A stretch of DNA of 64,000 nucleotides from Nocardioides sp. ChNu-153 (GCF_030466625.1 NZ_JADEVT010000001.1:1-64000), one strand, 5' to 3'. Counted from the stretch's first letter, positions 28,289 to 36,956 are shown. Notes: generated by a model from the letters alone, not told the origin. A program made the numbers and translations.

Positions 28289-29818
28289 TCAGAACGAGGC
28301 CTGCGGGTCGAGCCCGGTCCGCAGGCGCCACGCGGTCAGCGCGAGCGTCAGACCCGCCCGGTGCTCGGGGTCGTCGAGGCTCACGCCGAGCAGGCGCTCG
28401 ACGCGCTCGAGGCGGGCGTAGAGCGACTGCCGGCGGATGCCGAGGGCCTGCGCGGTCGCCGCCTTCGACAAGGCGTGGCGCAGGTAGGCGTCGAGGGTGC
28501 GGAGGAGGGCCGAGCCGTGGGACCGGTCGGCGTCGACGAGCGGGCCGAGCTGCTCGGCGACGAAGGCCGCGACCTCGTCGGCGCTGGTCACCGACGCGAG
28601 GAGTCGCTGCACGCCGAGGTCGCGCGCGAGCACGGCGCCGCCCGGGCTGCCGTGGCGGCGGGCGAGCCGCAGGAGGTCGCGGGCCTCCTCGAGGCGGGGC
28701 GCGAGGGTCGTCAGGTCGCCGGTCGGCGAGGTCACGGCGAGCAGGACGGCGCTGGGGCACCCCAGGTGCCGGCCCACCGCGTCGGCGACGTCGGCCAGGT
28801 GGCGCCGCGTCGTCCGCGCGTCCCACGACGGCGGCAGCCGGGTGACGCTCACGACGTGGGTGCCCACGACGCCGGCCACCGCGGGCGCGGGTGGCGCGTG
28901 CTCGCGCAGCGCCGCCAGCAGGTCGGTGGGGGCGACGTCGGGCCCGGCGTCCAGCGCGGTGGTCGCCACCAGGTCGCCGGCGGCGACCCGCAGCCCGGCG
29001 TGCGCCAGGCGCGAGGCCACGTCGCCGGCCGAGACGAGCACGCCCGCGTGGAGGTCGCTGATCATGGCCTGCTCGGCCGAGGAGTGCTGCCCGGGGTCGG
29101 GGTGGCGGGCCAGCTCGAGCGCCACCGCGACGGCCGCCTGCGCCGCGACCCGGCGGGTCAGCGGGGTCGCCGGGGCGAGCAGCACGAGCGTCGCCCGGGC
29201 GCCGCGCCGCCCGAGCACCGGCGCGGTCGTGCGGTCGTCGGGGGAGCGCACCGTGCGGATCCGGCTGCGCTCGACCAGCCGCCCGCCCATGTCGTGCACC
29301 TCGGCCTGGCAGCCGGCGGCGCGCGCCACCTCGTCGAGCAGTGCCCGCAGCCCCGCGGCCGAGAGCACGAGGTCGACGAAGCGCCGGGGGATGGCGTCCC
29401 CGCCGCCGTCGGGGTCGGAGCGGCGCCGCAGCACCAGCTCGTGGAAGTCCTCGACGTGCCGCTCGAAGGGCACGACCGCGCCGAAGGCGAGCAGCACGAG
29501 CCCCCGCTCCCGCGCGCGGCGCACGAGCGGCTCGGGGACGTCGAGGAACGACCGGCCCAGCTCGAGGCCGAGAGCGACGCACCCGGCGTCGGCGAGCTGG
29601 TCGACGTACGTCGCGAGCTGGGCGTCGGTGCGTCCGTGCAGCCCGAGGCCGGTGGTGAGCAGCACCTCGCCGCCCTCGAGCAGGGCGCCCATCTCGTAGA
29701 CCTCCGAGGAGTGGACCCACCGCACCTCGGCGCCCGCCACCTCGCCCGCGAGGACGGTGGGCCGGGCCGCCCGGAAGGCCGGCAGGGCCAGCACGTCGGC
29801 CAGGGGGACCACCGCCAC
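28289..29818 (-). CDS. PucR family transcriptional regulator
   Basis: A 509-residue regulator with the N-terminal PucR domain (MAVVPLADVLALPAFRAARP, then VRWVHSSEVYEMGALLEGGE), a middle GGDEF-like/CdaR-type ligand region and the C-terminal PucR helix-turn-helix: TLDAYLRHALSKAATAQALG then RRQSLYARLERVERLLG near residues 440-475. PucR of Bacillus controls purine catabolism; homologues often sit beside nucleobase permeases and deaminases. Here it diverges from a cytosine deaminase-permease pair, with 153 bp of shared control region, so cytosine or uracil is the likely effector (inference). Confidence 0.93.
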   Translation of the reverse strand: MAVVPLADVLALPAFRAARPTVLAGEVAGAEVRWVHSSEVYEMGALLEGGEVLLTTGLGLHGRTDAQLATYVDQLADAGCVALGLELGRSFLDVPEPLVRRARERGLVLLAFGAVVPFERHVEDFHELVLRRRSDPDGGGDAIPRRFVDLVLSAAGLRALLDEVARAAGCQAEVHDMGGRLVERSRIRTVRSPDDRTTAPVLGRRGARATLVLLAPATPLTRRVAAQAAVAVALELARHPDPGQHSSAEQAMISDLHAGVLVSAGDVASRLAHAGLRVAAGDLVATTALDAGPDVAPTDLLAALREHAPPAPAVAGVVGTHVVSVTRLPPSWDARTTRRHLADVADAVGRHLGCPSAVLLAVTSPTGDLTTLAPRLEEARDLLRLARRHGSPGGAVLARDLGVQRLLASVTSADEVAAFVAEQLGPLVDADRSHGSALLRTLDAYLRHALSKAATAQALGIRRQSLYARLERVERLLGVSLDDPEHRAGLTLALTAWRLRTGLDPQASF

Positions 29819-29839
29819 GCACCTCCCGCTCGACGTCCG

Positions 29840-29856
29840 GTCTCCGTTCGGGAGAC
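29840..29856. promoter_or_regulatory. Inverted repeat between pucR-type gene and cytosine deaminase
   Basis: GTCTCC and GGAGAC separated by GTTCG form a perfect 6-bp inverted repeat 22 bp upstream of the regulator start codon. Position and symmetry suit an autoregulatory operator, but with one instance this is only a candidate. Confidence 0.35.
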
Positions 29857-29971
29857 GATGTGTCCACCCGACCGGCCGTCAGCGCGGACAGCCTGTCCCT
29901 TGGGCGTCGCGTGCCATCCCACCAGCATGTGACCCGTACCACAAGGGCGAGCCGCCCTACCCGACCGAGAG

Positions 29972-30436
29972 GTGAGCACCGTGCGAGACCAGGACCGACA
30001 GTTCCTCGACCAGGCCGTCGAGCAGGCCAGGATCGGCTGGGAGGAGGGCGGCGTCCCCATCGGGGCCGCCCTCGTGCACGGGGGCGAGCTGCTCGCCGTC
30101 GGCCGCAACCGCCGCGTGCAGCTGGGCAGCGCCATCCGCCACGGCGAGACCGACTGCCTGGAGAACGCGGGCCGGCTGCCGGCCCGCACCTACCGGGAGA
30201 GCACGCTCTACACGACCCTCTCGCCCTGCTACATGTGCGCCGGCACGATCGTGCTCTACGGCATCCCGCGCGTCGTCGTCGGCGAGAACGAGAGCTTCCA
30301 GGCGTCGGAGGAGTGGCTGCGCTCGCACGGCGTCGAGGTCGACGTCGTCGACGACGCCGAGTGTCGCGCCCTCATGGAGAAGATGATGGCCGAGCGGCCG
30401 GAGATCTGGGCCGAGGACATCGGGGAGGAGGCGTGA
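29972..30436 (+). CDS. Cytosine deaminase, fungal (FCY1) type
   Basis: A 154-residue zinc deaminase expected to convert cytosine to uracil plus ammonia. The zinc site is complete: His57 and Glu59 in RHGETDCLENAG, Cys86 and Cys89 in LSPCYMCAGTIVLYG. The pattern follows yeast Fcy1 along the whole chain, including IPRVVVGENESF and the C-terminal ERPEIWAEDIGEEA, and is unrelated to the large amidohydrolase CodA of E. coli. Starts GTG (a second GTG three codons on). The permease follows with a four-base overlap. Confidence 0.92.
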   Translation: MSTVRDQDRQFLDQAVEQARIGWEEGGVPIGAALVHGGELLAVGRNRRVQLGSAIRHGETDCLENAGRLPARTYRESTLYTTLSPCYMCAGTIVLYGIPRVVVGENESFQASEEWLRSHGVEVDVVDDAECRALMEKMMAERPEIWAEDIGEEA

Positions 30437-31806
30437 GCACCGAGGCGGTGCGCGCCGGCGGCCCGGCGGGGGCGGGCGGCCCCGGTGGCGGGCCCGGCGA
30501 CGGGCCCCGCGGAGCCGAGGGCGCGGTCGTCGACCACGACTACCCGGTCACCCCGGTCCCGGCCCACGCCCGGAAGTCGCTGTTCTCGCTGGCCGTCGTG
30601 CTGCTGGGCTTCACGGTCTTCACGCCCACGATGCTGGCGGGCGCGGAGCTCGGCAACGCGTTCCCGCTGGCCGACCTGCTCTGGGTGATCCTGCTCGGCT
30701 CGCTCATCCTCGGCGCCTACGTGGCGGTGCTCGGCTGGATCGGCGCGCGCACGGGCCTGACGACGGTGGTGATGGCGCGCTACACGCTCGGCACCTCGGG
30801 CTCGCGCTTCGCCTCGCTGCTGCTGGGCGGCACGCAGATCGGCTGGTACGGCGTCATCATCGGAACGATCGGCGCCCTCACCGCCCAGGCGTTCGGGTGG
30901 GAGTCCTACGCCGCCGAGGCGGCCGTCATGATCGCGGCCAGCGTGCTGATGTGCGTCACGGCCTGCTACGGCTACCGCGGGATGTACTGGGTCTCGCTCA
31001 TCTCGACCCCGCTCATCCTCGTGCTGGCCGTCTGGGTCGTGCACCGCTCGCTGCAGGAGGTCGGCGGCTGGTCCGGGCTCGCCGACGTCGACCCCGACGG
31101 CTCCATGACGCTGGCCGTCGCGGTGACGACCGTGGTCGGCACGTTCGTGTCCGCCGGCACGCAGACCCCGAACTGGACCCGCTTCGCCCGCCACGGGTGG
31201 CACGCCGTCCTCGCCTGCTGCATCGGCTTCCTCGTCGGCAACGGGCTGATGATCTTCTTCGGCGCCGTCGGCGCCATGACCTTCGGCGAGGGCGACTTCG
31301 TGCTGGTGCTCTACCAGCTGGGCCTCGTCGGCTGGGGCCTGTTCCTGCTCTTCGGCAACCTGTGGAAGTCGAACGCGGACACGGCGTACGCCTTCGGCGT
31401 CGCGGGCGCCGCCATGTTCGATAAGCCGAGCAAGATCCCGTTCGTCGTCGGCGGCTCGGTCATCGGCACGGTGCTGGCCCTCGCGGGCATGCACGAGCAC
31501 CTCGTCGACTACCTGGTGCTGCTCGGCATCTTCGTGCCGCCGCTGGGCGGCGTCATCATCGGGGACTACCTCGCCCGCTGGCGCCGGGGCATGCCCGAGG
31601 GGGCGCGGCTGCCGTCGTACGACGTGCCCGTCCTCGCCTGCTACGTGGTCGCGAGCGCCCTGGCGTGGGGCTCGGACCACCTCGAGATCGGCATCCCGCC
31701 GCTCGTCGGCATCCTCGTGGCCGCCGCCCTCGCGTACGTCGTGGGTCGGGTCCGCCCCGGCACCGCGGTCGGCGCGGGGGAGACCTCGGTGACCTCGGCG
31801 CGCTGA
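30433..31806 (+). CDS. Cytosine/nucleobase permease, NCS1 family (CodB-like)
   Basis: A 457-residue membrane protein with twelve helices of the NCS1 symporter family. CodB-like features are the early FTVFTPTMLAGAELGNAFPL, the GTQIGWYGVIIGTIGALTAQ substrate-site helix and GTQTPNWTRFARHGWHA. A 45-residue Gly/Pro-rich cytoplasmic N-terminus precedes the first helix. Its GTG start overlaps the deaminase stop, so uptake and deamination of cytosine are co-expressed. A strong hairpin follows. Confidence 0.92.
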   Translation: MSTEAVRAGGPAGAGGPGGGPGDGPRGAEGAVVDHDYPVTPVPAHARKSLFSLAVVLLGFTVFTPTMLAGAELGNAFPLADLLWVILLGSLILGAYVAVLGWIGARTGLTTVVMARYTLGTSGSRFASLLLGGTQIGWYGVIIGTIGALTAQAFGWESYAAEAAVMIAASVLMCVTACYGYRGMYWVSLISTPLILVLAVWVVHRSLQEVGGWSGLADVDPDGSMTLAVAVTTVVGTFVSAGTQTPNWTRFARHGWHAVLACCIGFLVGNGLMIFFGAVGAMTFGEGDFVLVLYQLGLVGWGLFLLFGNLWKSNADTAYAFGVAGAAMFDKPSKIPFVVGGSVIGTVLALAGMHEHLVDYLVLLGIFVPPLGGVIIGDYLARWRRGMPEGARLPSYDVPVLACYVVASALAWGSDHLEIGIPPLVGILVAAALAYVVGRVRPGTAVGAGETSVTSAR

Positions 31807-31826
31807 GCCCGACCGGCACCACACGG

Positions 31827-31862
31827 CGACGGCCCCGCCCCCACGAGGGGACGGGGCCGTCG
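31827..31862. terminator. Hairpin terminator after the permease gene
   Basis: CGACGGCCCCG (31827-31837) pairs with CGGGGCCGTCG (31852-31862), an 11-bp GC stem with a C-run/G-run loop, between two convergent genes. Probably bidirectional. Confidence 0.8.
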
Positions 31863-31873
31863 TGCCGTGCGGG

Positions 31874-32137
31874 TCAGATCCAGCGCGCGCCGATCTCGTC
31901 GTGCAGCTGCTGGGTCTTGCGGACCTTCAGCACCCCGTCCTCGACCCGGGCCTCGAGGCCGACCTCCGTGGCGATCGCGATGATCGCGTCCCGCTCCTCG
32001 GGGTGGTCGTCGGCGTCGCCGCCGTCCCACAGATCCAGCCACTGGTCGGTCGGGTCGTCGCTGCCCACGTCGGCCCACACCCGGCAGATCCGGTCGAGCT
32101 CGTCCTGCGTCATCGGGCGGGTGGGGGTGGCGTACAT
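31874..32137 (-). CDS. Hypothetical small acidic protein
   Basis: An 87-residue product rich in Asp/Glu and Trp (PTDQWLDLWDGGDADDHPEE) without membrane helices. I do not recognise a named family. ATG start after GGAGAGCCGCCG. Single gene between the permease terminator and the LysE-type exporter. Confidence 0.7.
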   Translation of the reverse strand: MYATPTRPMTQDELDRICRVWADVGSDDPTDQWLDLWDGGDADDHPEERDAIIAIATEVGLEARVEDGVLKVRKTQQLHDEIGARWI

Positions 32138-32236
32138 CGGCGGCTCTCCTGGGTCGTGGGGTAGGTCGTGGGCTGGATCCGGGTGGGGCGTGACCGCTCC
32201 GGACGTCCCCCGCCGCCGGGCGGGGCAAACCCCGGG

Positions 32237-32875
32237 TCAGGAGCGCCGGCCCACCGTGGCGAGCAGTCCGCCGAGGCCGATGAGGGCGACGCCCGAGACG
32301 CGGTCGACCACCAGCCGGGAGCGCCGCGCCCCGAGCGCCGAGCGCAGCCGCTGCACCCCGGCGACGAAGACGGCCCACCACACGAGGCCGAGCGCGACGT
32401 CGAGGGTGCCCAGCAGCAGCACCTGCGGGGCGACCGCGGACGACGTCGACAGGAACTGGGGCAGCACGGCGACGAAGAACAGCGCCGCCTTGGGGTTCAG
32501 GACGTTGGCGACGAACGACTGGCGCCACACGGCGAGCGAGGACGTGGCGGGGGTCGGGCCGCCGTCCGCCTGCGCCTCGGCGAGCCGGTGGCGGAAGGAG
32601 TCGCGCAGGGCGCGGGCGCCCAGGAAGACGAGGTACGCCGCGCCCACCAGCTTCAGCACGAGGAACGCCTCCGCGCTGGCCAGCAGCACGGCGGCCACGC
32701 CGACGGCCGCCGCGGTCATGTGCACCACCAGGCCCGACTGCACCCCGAGGGCGGCGACGAGCCCGGCCCGTCGCGAGGTGGCCGCGTGGCGCATCACCAC
32801 GAACCAGTCCGGACCCGGCGTCACGTAGGCCACCGTGGCGACGAGGAGGAAGGCGCCGATCGTCCCGAGATCCAT
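32237..32875 (-). CDS. LysE/RhtB family amino-acid exporter
   Basis: A 212-residue inner-membrane exporter with six helices. The family start pattern AYVTPGPDWFVVMRHAATSR and the mid-protein FVANVLNPKAALFFVAVLPQF are clear. Family members export lysine, homoserine, threonine or other small metabolites; the substrate cannot be assigned. ATG at 32875, with an adjacent GTG one codon upstream. Confidence 0.92.
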   Translation of the reverse strand: MDLGTIGAFLLVATVAYVTPGPDWFVVMRHAATSRRAGLVAALGVQSGLVVHMTAAAVGVAAVLLASAEAFLVLKLVGAAYLVFLGARALRDSFRHRLAEAQADGGPTPATSSLAVWRQSFVANVLNPKAALFFVAVLPQFLSTSSAVAPQVLLLGTLDVALGLVWWAVFVAGVQRLRSALGARRSRLVVDRVSGVALIGLGGLLATVGRRS

Positions 32876-32924
32876 CACCCCACCCTCGCGCCGCCGACGG
32901 GAACGGACAAGGGGGGTACGACGA

Positions 32925-32959
32925 ACGGGCGGGCGCCGCGGGTCGCGACGCCCGCCCGT
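32925..32959 (-). terminator. Hairpin after the secreted Fn3 protein gene
   Basis: ACGGGCGGGCG (32925-32935) pairs with CGCCCGCCCGT (32949-32959). A second smaller hairpin GGGCCC/GGGCCC at 32976-32994 lies between it and the stop codon, giving a tandem terminator for the leftward gene. Confidence 0.7.
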
Positions 32960-33001
32960 CGGCGGAGCGGGTTCCGGGCCCTGACACCGGGCCCCGGGGC
33001 C

Positions 33002-34627
33002 TCAGCGCAGGGTGACGAGGCGGACCGGGGAGCCGGCCGAGTTACCGAGGCGGTTGGCGGCGTACACGCGGAAGTAGTGGTTCCCGCGGCCCAGGCCCCG
33101 GAAGGTCAGCTCGCGCGTGGAGGCCGGGACGGCGACGTAGGTGTTGCCGTGCTGCACGACGTACCCGGTCACGGGGAAGCCGCCGTCGGTGCGGGGCGGG
33201 GTCCAGCCGACGGTGACGTCGGCGCCGCGCACCCGGACGCCCGGGAGGGCCGGGGCGGCCGGCGGGCGGACGACGTTCGTGGTCACGACCGGGCTGCCGG
33301 CCGAGTTCCCCTTGCGGTTCGCGGCGTAGACGCGGAACGCGTGCGTGCCCGCAGCCTGGCCGCGCATCGTGACGCGCCCGAGGTCACCGGGGACGGTGAA
33401 CCAGCGGGAGCCGCCGACGCCGGTCTGGTGCACGACGTACTCGGTCACGGGGCTGCCGCCGTCGGCCACGCGGCCCCAGGTCAGGGTGACGTCGCCGGTC
33501 GTCGTGGAGCGCACCACGGGCGTGGTCGGGGTCGCGGGGCGCGTCGCCGCCGGGCTGCCGTCGCAGACGGTGGTGCTGCCGACGTGGTACTCGAGGGAGT
33601 CACCGAAGTGGTCGTCCTCCTCGATCGAGAACTCCGACCAGTAGACCTCGATGCCCTCCTCGCCGACGCCGGAGAAGTCGAACGTGACCGGGGCGTCGCC
33701 CATCCACTCGTCGAACCAGTCGGGGTCGATCGGCTCGTAGTCGGTGATCTCGACGCCGTCGAGCGACATGGCGCCGTCGGCGTCGCGGTAGAAGACGTGC
33801 CCCAGCTGCAGGAAGCGGTCGTGCGGCGGCACGAAGGTCAGCTCGCAGCCGGCGACGCCGACCCGGGAGGTCTGCGTGCCCTCGCCGACGCCGCACTCGA
33901 ACGTGTCGACGGAGTCGATCGCGGGCTCGCTGTCGTCGTCGGGGTGCTGGGCGAGGAACTCGACCGAGGTCCAGGCGCTGGTGACGGTGAACGCCCCGCC
34001 CGGCTGCAGGAGGACGGTCTCGAAGTAGTCCTCGTACTCCCACTCGCCGTCGACCTCGACGGTCTCACCGCTCCCGGCCTCGCGGGCCAGCTGGGTGTCG
34101 GAGGCCGCGAGACGCTCGCGCATCTGCTGCGGCACGGCGAGGGCGATGAGCAGGCCGCCCTCGGCGTAGGCCAGCTCGACCGGGTAGTCCCGCTCGTTGC
34201 GGATGTCGACGGCGCACCCGTCGCTCACCACCGTGAGCAGGTCGGTGCCCTGCTGGGTCGTGAAGTGGTCCGACGCGCGGCCGGTCCCGGAGTCGTACTC
34301 CTCCCACCCGTGCGGGGCCAGCGCGTAGCCGCGGGTCGGGGCCGCGGTGATGAGCAGCTGCCGATACCCCTGCTCGTCCGCCGCCGGCACGTCGACCTCG
34401 CCGGTGAGGGTGCGGCCACGCTCGTCGAGGTACCGCACGCCCTCCACGGTCGGGATGAGCAGGGTGTCGAAGTCGACGTACGACGGCCGCGGCGGCACGA
34501 CCGCGGTGGCGGCCCCCGCGGCGGGCGCGATCGCGGTCGTCGCGGCCACGCCGGTGGCGAGCGTCGCGGTCAGCGAGACGGACAGGGCGGCGACGCGCGT
34601 CAGCGCGTGCCGAGGACGAGTGGTCAC
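33002..34627 (-). CDS. Secreted protein with two C-terminal fibronectin type III domains
   Basis: A 541-residue exported protein. Signal peptide: residues 1-40 (RHALTRVAALSVSLTATLAT then Ala-rich). The N-terminal 350 residues form an unrecognised acidic beta-rich region with four cysteines. After residue 360 come two Fn3 repeats with the bacterial pattern, VTLTWGRVADGGSPVTEYVV and VTVGWTPPRTDGGFPVTGYV, each ending FRVYAANRxGNSAGSP. Fn3 tandems often tether carbohydrate-active or cell-wall enzymes; no catalytic motif is apparent. GTG start with GGGGGA ribosome site; the upstream region is packed with palindromic repeats. Confidence 0.85.
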   Translation of the reverse strand: MTTRPRHALTRVAALSVSLTATLATGVAATTAIAPAAGAATAVVPPRPSYVDFDTLLIPTVEGVRYLDERGRTLTGEVDVPAADEQGYRQLLITAAPTRGYALAPHGWEEYDSGTGRASDHFTTQQGTDLLTVVSDGCAVDIRNERDYPVELAYAEGGLLIALAVPQQMRERLAASDTQLAREAGSGETVEVDGEWEYEDYFETVLLQPGGAFTVTSAWTSVEFLAQHPDDDSEPAIDSVDTFECGVGEGTQTSRVGVAGCELTFVPPHDRFLQLGHVFYRDADGAMSLDGVEITDYEPIDPDWFDEWMGDAPVTFDFSGVGEEGIEVYWSEFSIEEDDHFGDSLEYHVGSTTVCDGSPAATRPATPTTPVVRSTTTGDVTLTWGRVADGGSPVTEYVVHQTGVGGSRWFTVPGDLGRVTMRGQAAGTHAFRVYAANRKGNSAGSPVVTTNVVRPPAAPALPGVRVRGADVTVGWTPPRTDGGFPVTGYVVQHGNTYVAVPASTRELTFRGLGRGNHYFRVYAANRLGNSAGSPVRLVTLR

Positions 34628-34810
34628 GAGTGGTCCCCCGGTGTCGGTGGTGCCGCGCCCCCCGGCGCGCGAGCGAAGTAAAGCGCCCCGCGGGCCCCGG
34701 TGTCGCGGCGACGACCGGTCCGGCCGCAGGCGGTCCAGACCAGGGGGCGGGATCCGCGCGTCGGGGGAACCGTCGGGCGCTCCCGCGGCGTCCGGGATGG
34801 TCGTCGGGTC

Positions 34811-35228
34811 CGCTGGCGCGGCTACCTCGACCACCGACTCCCGGTGGTCGAGGTGGGTCGGTCTGGCAACCCCTCGACACCCGACGACCACCGTCCCCGA
34901 TGGTTGAGGTGGGTTGGTCTGGCAACCCCTCGAAACCAGACGACCACCGTCCCCGGTGGTTGAGGTGGGTTGCTCTGGCAACCCCTCGAAACCACGCGGT
35001 CATCGGCGGGTGGGGTGGTTTCGAGGGCCGCTGGCGCGGCCACCTCGACCACCGTCCCCGGTGGTTGAGGTGGGTTGCTCTGGCAACCCCTCGAAACCAC
35101 AGGGCCATCGGCGGGCGGGGTGGTTTCGAGGGCCGCTGGCGCGGCCACCTCAACCACCGGTACGGGCCGCTGGCGCGGCCACCTCGACCACCGCTCTAGG
35201 CCGCTGGCGCGGCCACCTCGACCACCGG
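34811..35228. repeat. Cluster of about nine palindromic repeats of two families (A and B)
   Basis: This 619-bp gap between two leftward genes (34628-35246) carries no gene; most of it is palindromic repeats. Family A (inner stem GTTGC-TCTG-GCAAC) has copies near 34842-34881, 34900-34938, 34955-34995 and 35060-35100. Family B (inner stem GGCCGC-TGG-CGCGGCC) has copies at 35014-35054 and 35119-35159 and right halves at 34811-34836, 35165-35193 and 35199-35228. Both share outer arms GGTGGTT(T)CGAGG / CCTCGACCACC. The stretch 34628-34810 outside the repeats shows nothing recognisable. Confidence 0.9.
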
Positions 35229-35246
35229 TACGGGCCGCCGTACCCC

Positions 35247-35705
35247 TCAGGCGTGGTGCACGTGCCGGCCGGTGACCTGGTGCGGCTGGATGCGCAGCGT
35301 CCACGACCTCGGACCGCCGGGCCACGGCACGAGTCGGTGCAACGCCTCGGCGGCCAGCAGCTGCTCGTCGTCGACGAGGCCGCTGGTGCCCCGCACCACG
35401 ACGCTCCAGCCGTCGCGCGCGAGCTGCGCGTGGTGGTCGGCCTCGAAGACGACCTCGCCGTCGTGGTCGGCCAGGGCGGCCAGGGCGCTCTCGGGGGAGG
35501 TGCGCAGGAAGATCGCGCCCTCCACGACGCGGTAGTTGACCGGCAGCAGCACGATCCCGTCGGGGCCGAGGAACGCGACCCGTCCGACGGTCGTGGTCGC
35601 GAGGAGCTCGTAACACCGCTCGGTGCTCAGCTCCTGCGACGTGCCCTCCGCGGCGGACCTGTCGGTCGTGCCCGGGTCCGTGCTGCGCTGGTCCGTCGAG
35701 TCCAT
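35247..35705 (-). CDS. Pyridoxamine 5'-phosphate oxidase-fold protein
   Basis: A 152-residue protein of the flavin/F420/PNP-oxidase split-barrel superfamily. The family segment LSTERCYELLATTTVGRVAF near residue 30 and IVLLPVNYRVVEGAIFLRTS follow the pattern of actinobacterial PNPOx-like proteins; the actual cofactor (FMN, F420 or none) is not evident. ATG at 35705 with GGGAGGAGCAGG upstream; a GTG 18 bases earlier is less likely. No partner gene. Confidence 0.85.
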   Translation of the reverse strand: MDSTDQRSTDPGTTDRSAAEGTSQELSTERCYELLATTTVGRVAFLGPDGIVLLPVNYRVVEGAIFLRTSPESALAALADHDGEVVFEADHHAQLARDGWSVVVRGTSGLVDDEQLLAAEALHRLVPWPGGPRSWTLRIQPHQVTGRHVHHA

Positions 35706-35754
35706 GCCTGCTCCTCCCGTCACGGGCGGCGGCGGACCGCCCTCGTCAGGCTAG

Positions 35755-35778
35755 CGCCGGGGGCGGTAGCGCCCGGCG
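35755..35778 (-). terminator. Short hairpin after the MarR-type gene
   Basis: CGCCGGG (35755-35761) pairs with CCCGGCG (35772-35778) immediately past the leftward MarR stop codon. Confidence 0.5.
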
Positions 35779-35780
35779 GG

Positions 35781-36305
35781 TCAGCAGGGTCCGGGGTCGC
35801 TGCGGGTGCACGCCCGCGGGTCGGGGGCGATGCGGTCGAGCGCGCGGACCAGCTGCTGCAGGTCGAATCCGTCGACCTGCTCGATCAGGTGGTGCCGCAC
35901 GCTCGCGAGGTGGGCCGGCCACGCCTGGCGCAGCCGCTCCAGCCCGGCGTCCGTCAGCACCGCGGTGGCGCCGCGCCCGTCGTCGGTGGCACGGCGCCGC
36001 TCCACCCAGCCCTCGCGCTCGAGCCGCTGCACGACCCGGGTCATCCCGCTCAGCGACAGGTTGGCCGCCAGGGCCAGGTCGCCCATGCGCAGCGTCCGAC
36101 CGTCGGCCTCCGACAGGTGCATCAGGGTGAAGTAGTCGGTCAGCGCCAGCCCCTCCTCCCGCACGAGATCGGCGTCGAACGAGCGGGTGACGACCGCCGA
36201 GGCGCGCGCGAAGGCCCGCATGAAGGCCTCCTCGTCCGGCGAGAGCGGGACGGGGTGCTCCTCCGCGCGGTCGCCCGTGGGGTCGCCGGGATGGTCCGTG
36301 GTCAC
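35781..36305 (-). CDS. MarR family transcriptional regulator
   Basis: A 174-residue winged-helix regulator. The DNA-binding core is visible: LRMGDLALAANLSLSGMTRVVQRL followed by the wing EREGWVERRRATDDGRGATAVLTDAG. The C terminus holds two late cysteines (RACTRSDPGPC) that could be redox-active, an idea without further support. GTG start; it begins about ten bases after the TetR stop, so both regulators probably share a transcript. Confidence 0.9.
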   Translation of the reverse strand: MTTDHPGDPTGDRAEEHPVPLSPDEEAFMRAFARASAVVTRSFDADLVREEGLALTDYFTLMHLSEADGRTLRMGDLALAANLSLSGMTRVVQRLEREGWVERRRATDDGRGATAVLTDAGLERLRQAWPAHLASVRHHLIEQVDGFDLQQLVRALDRIAPDPRACTRSDPGPC

Positions 36306-36314
36306 CAAGACAGG

Positions 36315-36941
36315 TTACTTGACTCTGCAATGATCCACGAGTGCCGCCGCGACGGCGCGTGCGTCGCGTCGTACCGACGGGGTCCCGCCCCCGTCGCCCC
36401 CGTCGCCCCCGTCGCCCTCGTGGGCCGTGTCGCGCAGCCGCATCGCGAGCTCCCCGGACACCACCAGCAGCAGGGCCTCTGCCAGCGCGTCGGCCCCCGC
36501 CTCGCCGACGACCGGTACGGCGAGCCGCCGCAGCGTCGCGCGCAGTGTGGTCGTGTCCCGCGCGACGGCGACGGCCAGTGGCGGGGGAGGGTCGACGTAC
36601 TCCGCCGCGGTGCCGAGGAACGCGCACCAGCGCGCGGCGCCCGGCCGGGTGCGGAAGGTGTCGAGCGCGTCGAAGACCGCGAGCAGCCGGTCGGTGTCGG
36701 TCGTCGCGGCGGCGACGGCGGCCTCCCAGGTGGCGACCCACTCGTCGTGACGACGCTCCAGGGCCGCGGCGAGCAGGCCGTCCTTGCTGCCGTAGGCGCG
36801 GTAGAGGGTCGCGGGGGACACCCCGGCGAGCGCGAGCACCTCGTCGACGGGCGTGGCCGCGATGCCGCGGGTGAAGAGGAGGTGCTCGGCCGCGTCGAGG
36901 AGCTTCTTCTCGGTGCTCGCGCGGGTGGCCACGCCCTCCAC
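36315..36941 (-). CDS. TetR family transcriptional regulator
   Basis: A 208-residue repressor. The N-terminal helix-turn-helix reads LLDAAEHLLFTRGIAATPVD then EVLALAGVSPATLYRAYGSKDGLL (in pieces), typical TetR. Near the C terminus the chain contains EGDGGDGGDGGGT, encoded by a 9-bp tandem repeat. GTG start; divergent from an MFS exporter 15 bases away, which it very likely represses. A candidate operator lies at the start of that gene. Confidence 0.92.
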   Translation of the reverse strand: MEGVATRASTEKKLLDAAEHLLFTRGIAATPVDEVLALAGVSPATLYRAYGSKDGLLAAALERRHDEWVATWEAAVAAATTDTDRLLAVFDALDTFRTRPGAARWCAFLGTAAEYVDPPPPLAVAVARDTTTLRATLRRLAVPVVGEAGADALAEALLLVVSGELAMRLRDTAHEGDGGDGGDGGGTPSVRRDARAVAAALVDHCRVK

Positions 36942-36956
36942 CCTAGACTCGGGAGA

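Noticed and set aside
34811..35228. CRISPR array
   Set aside because: The repeats are palindromes of two kinds with irregular spacing and repeat-derived rather than unique spacers; no cas genes are in the window.
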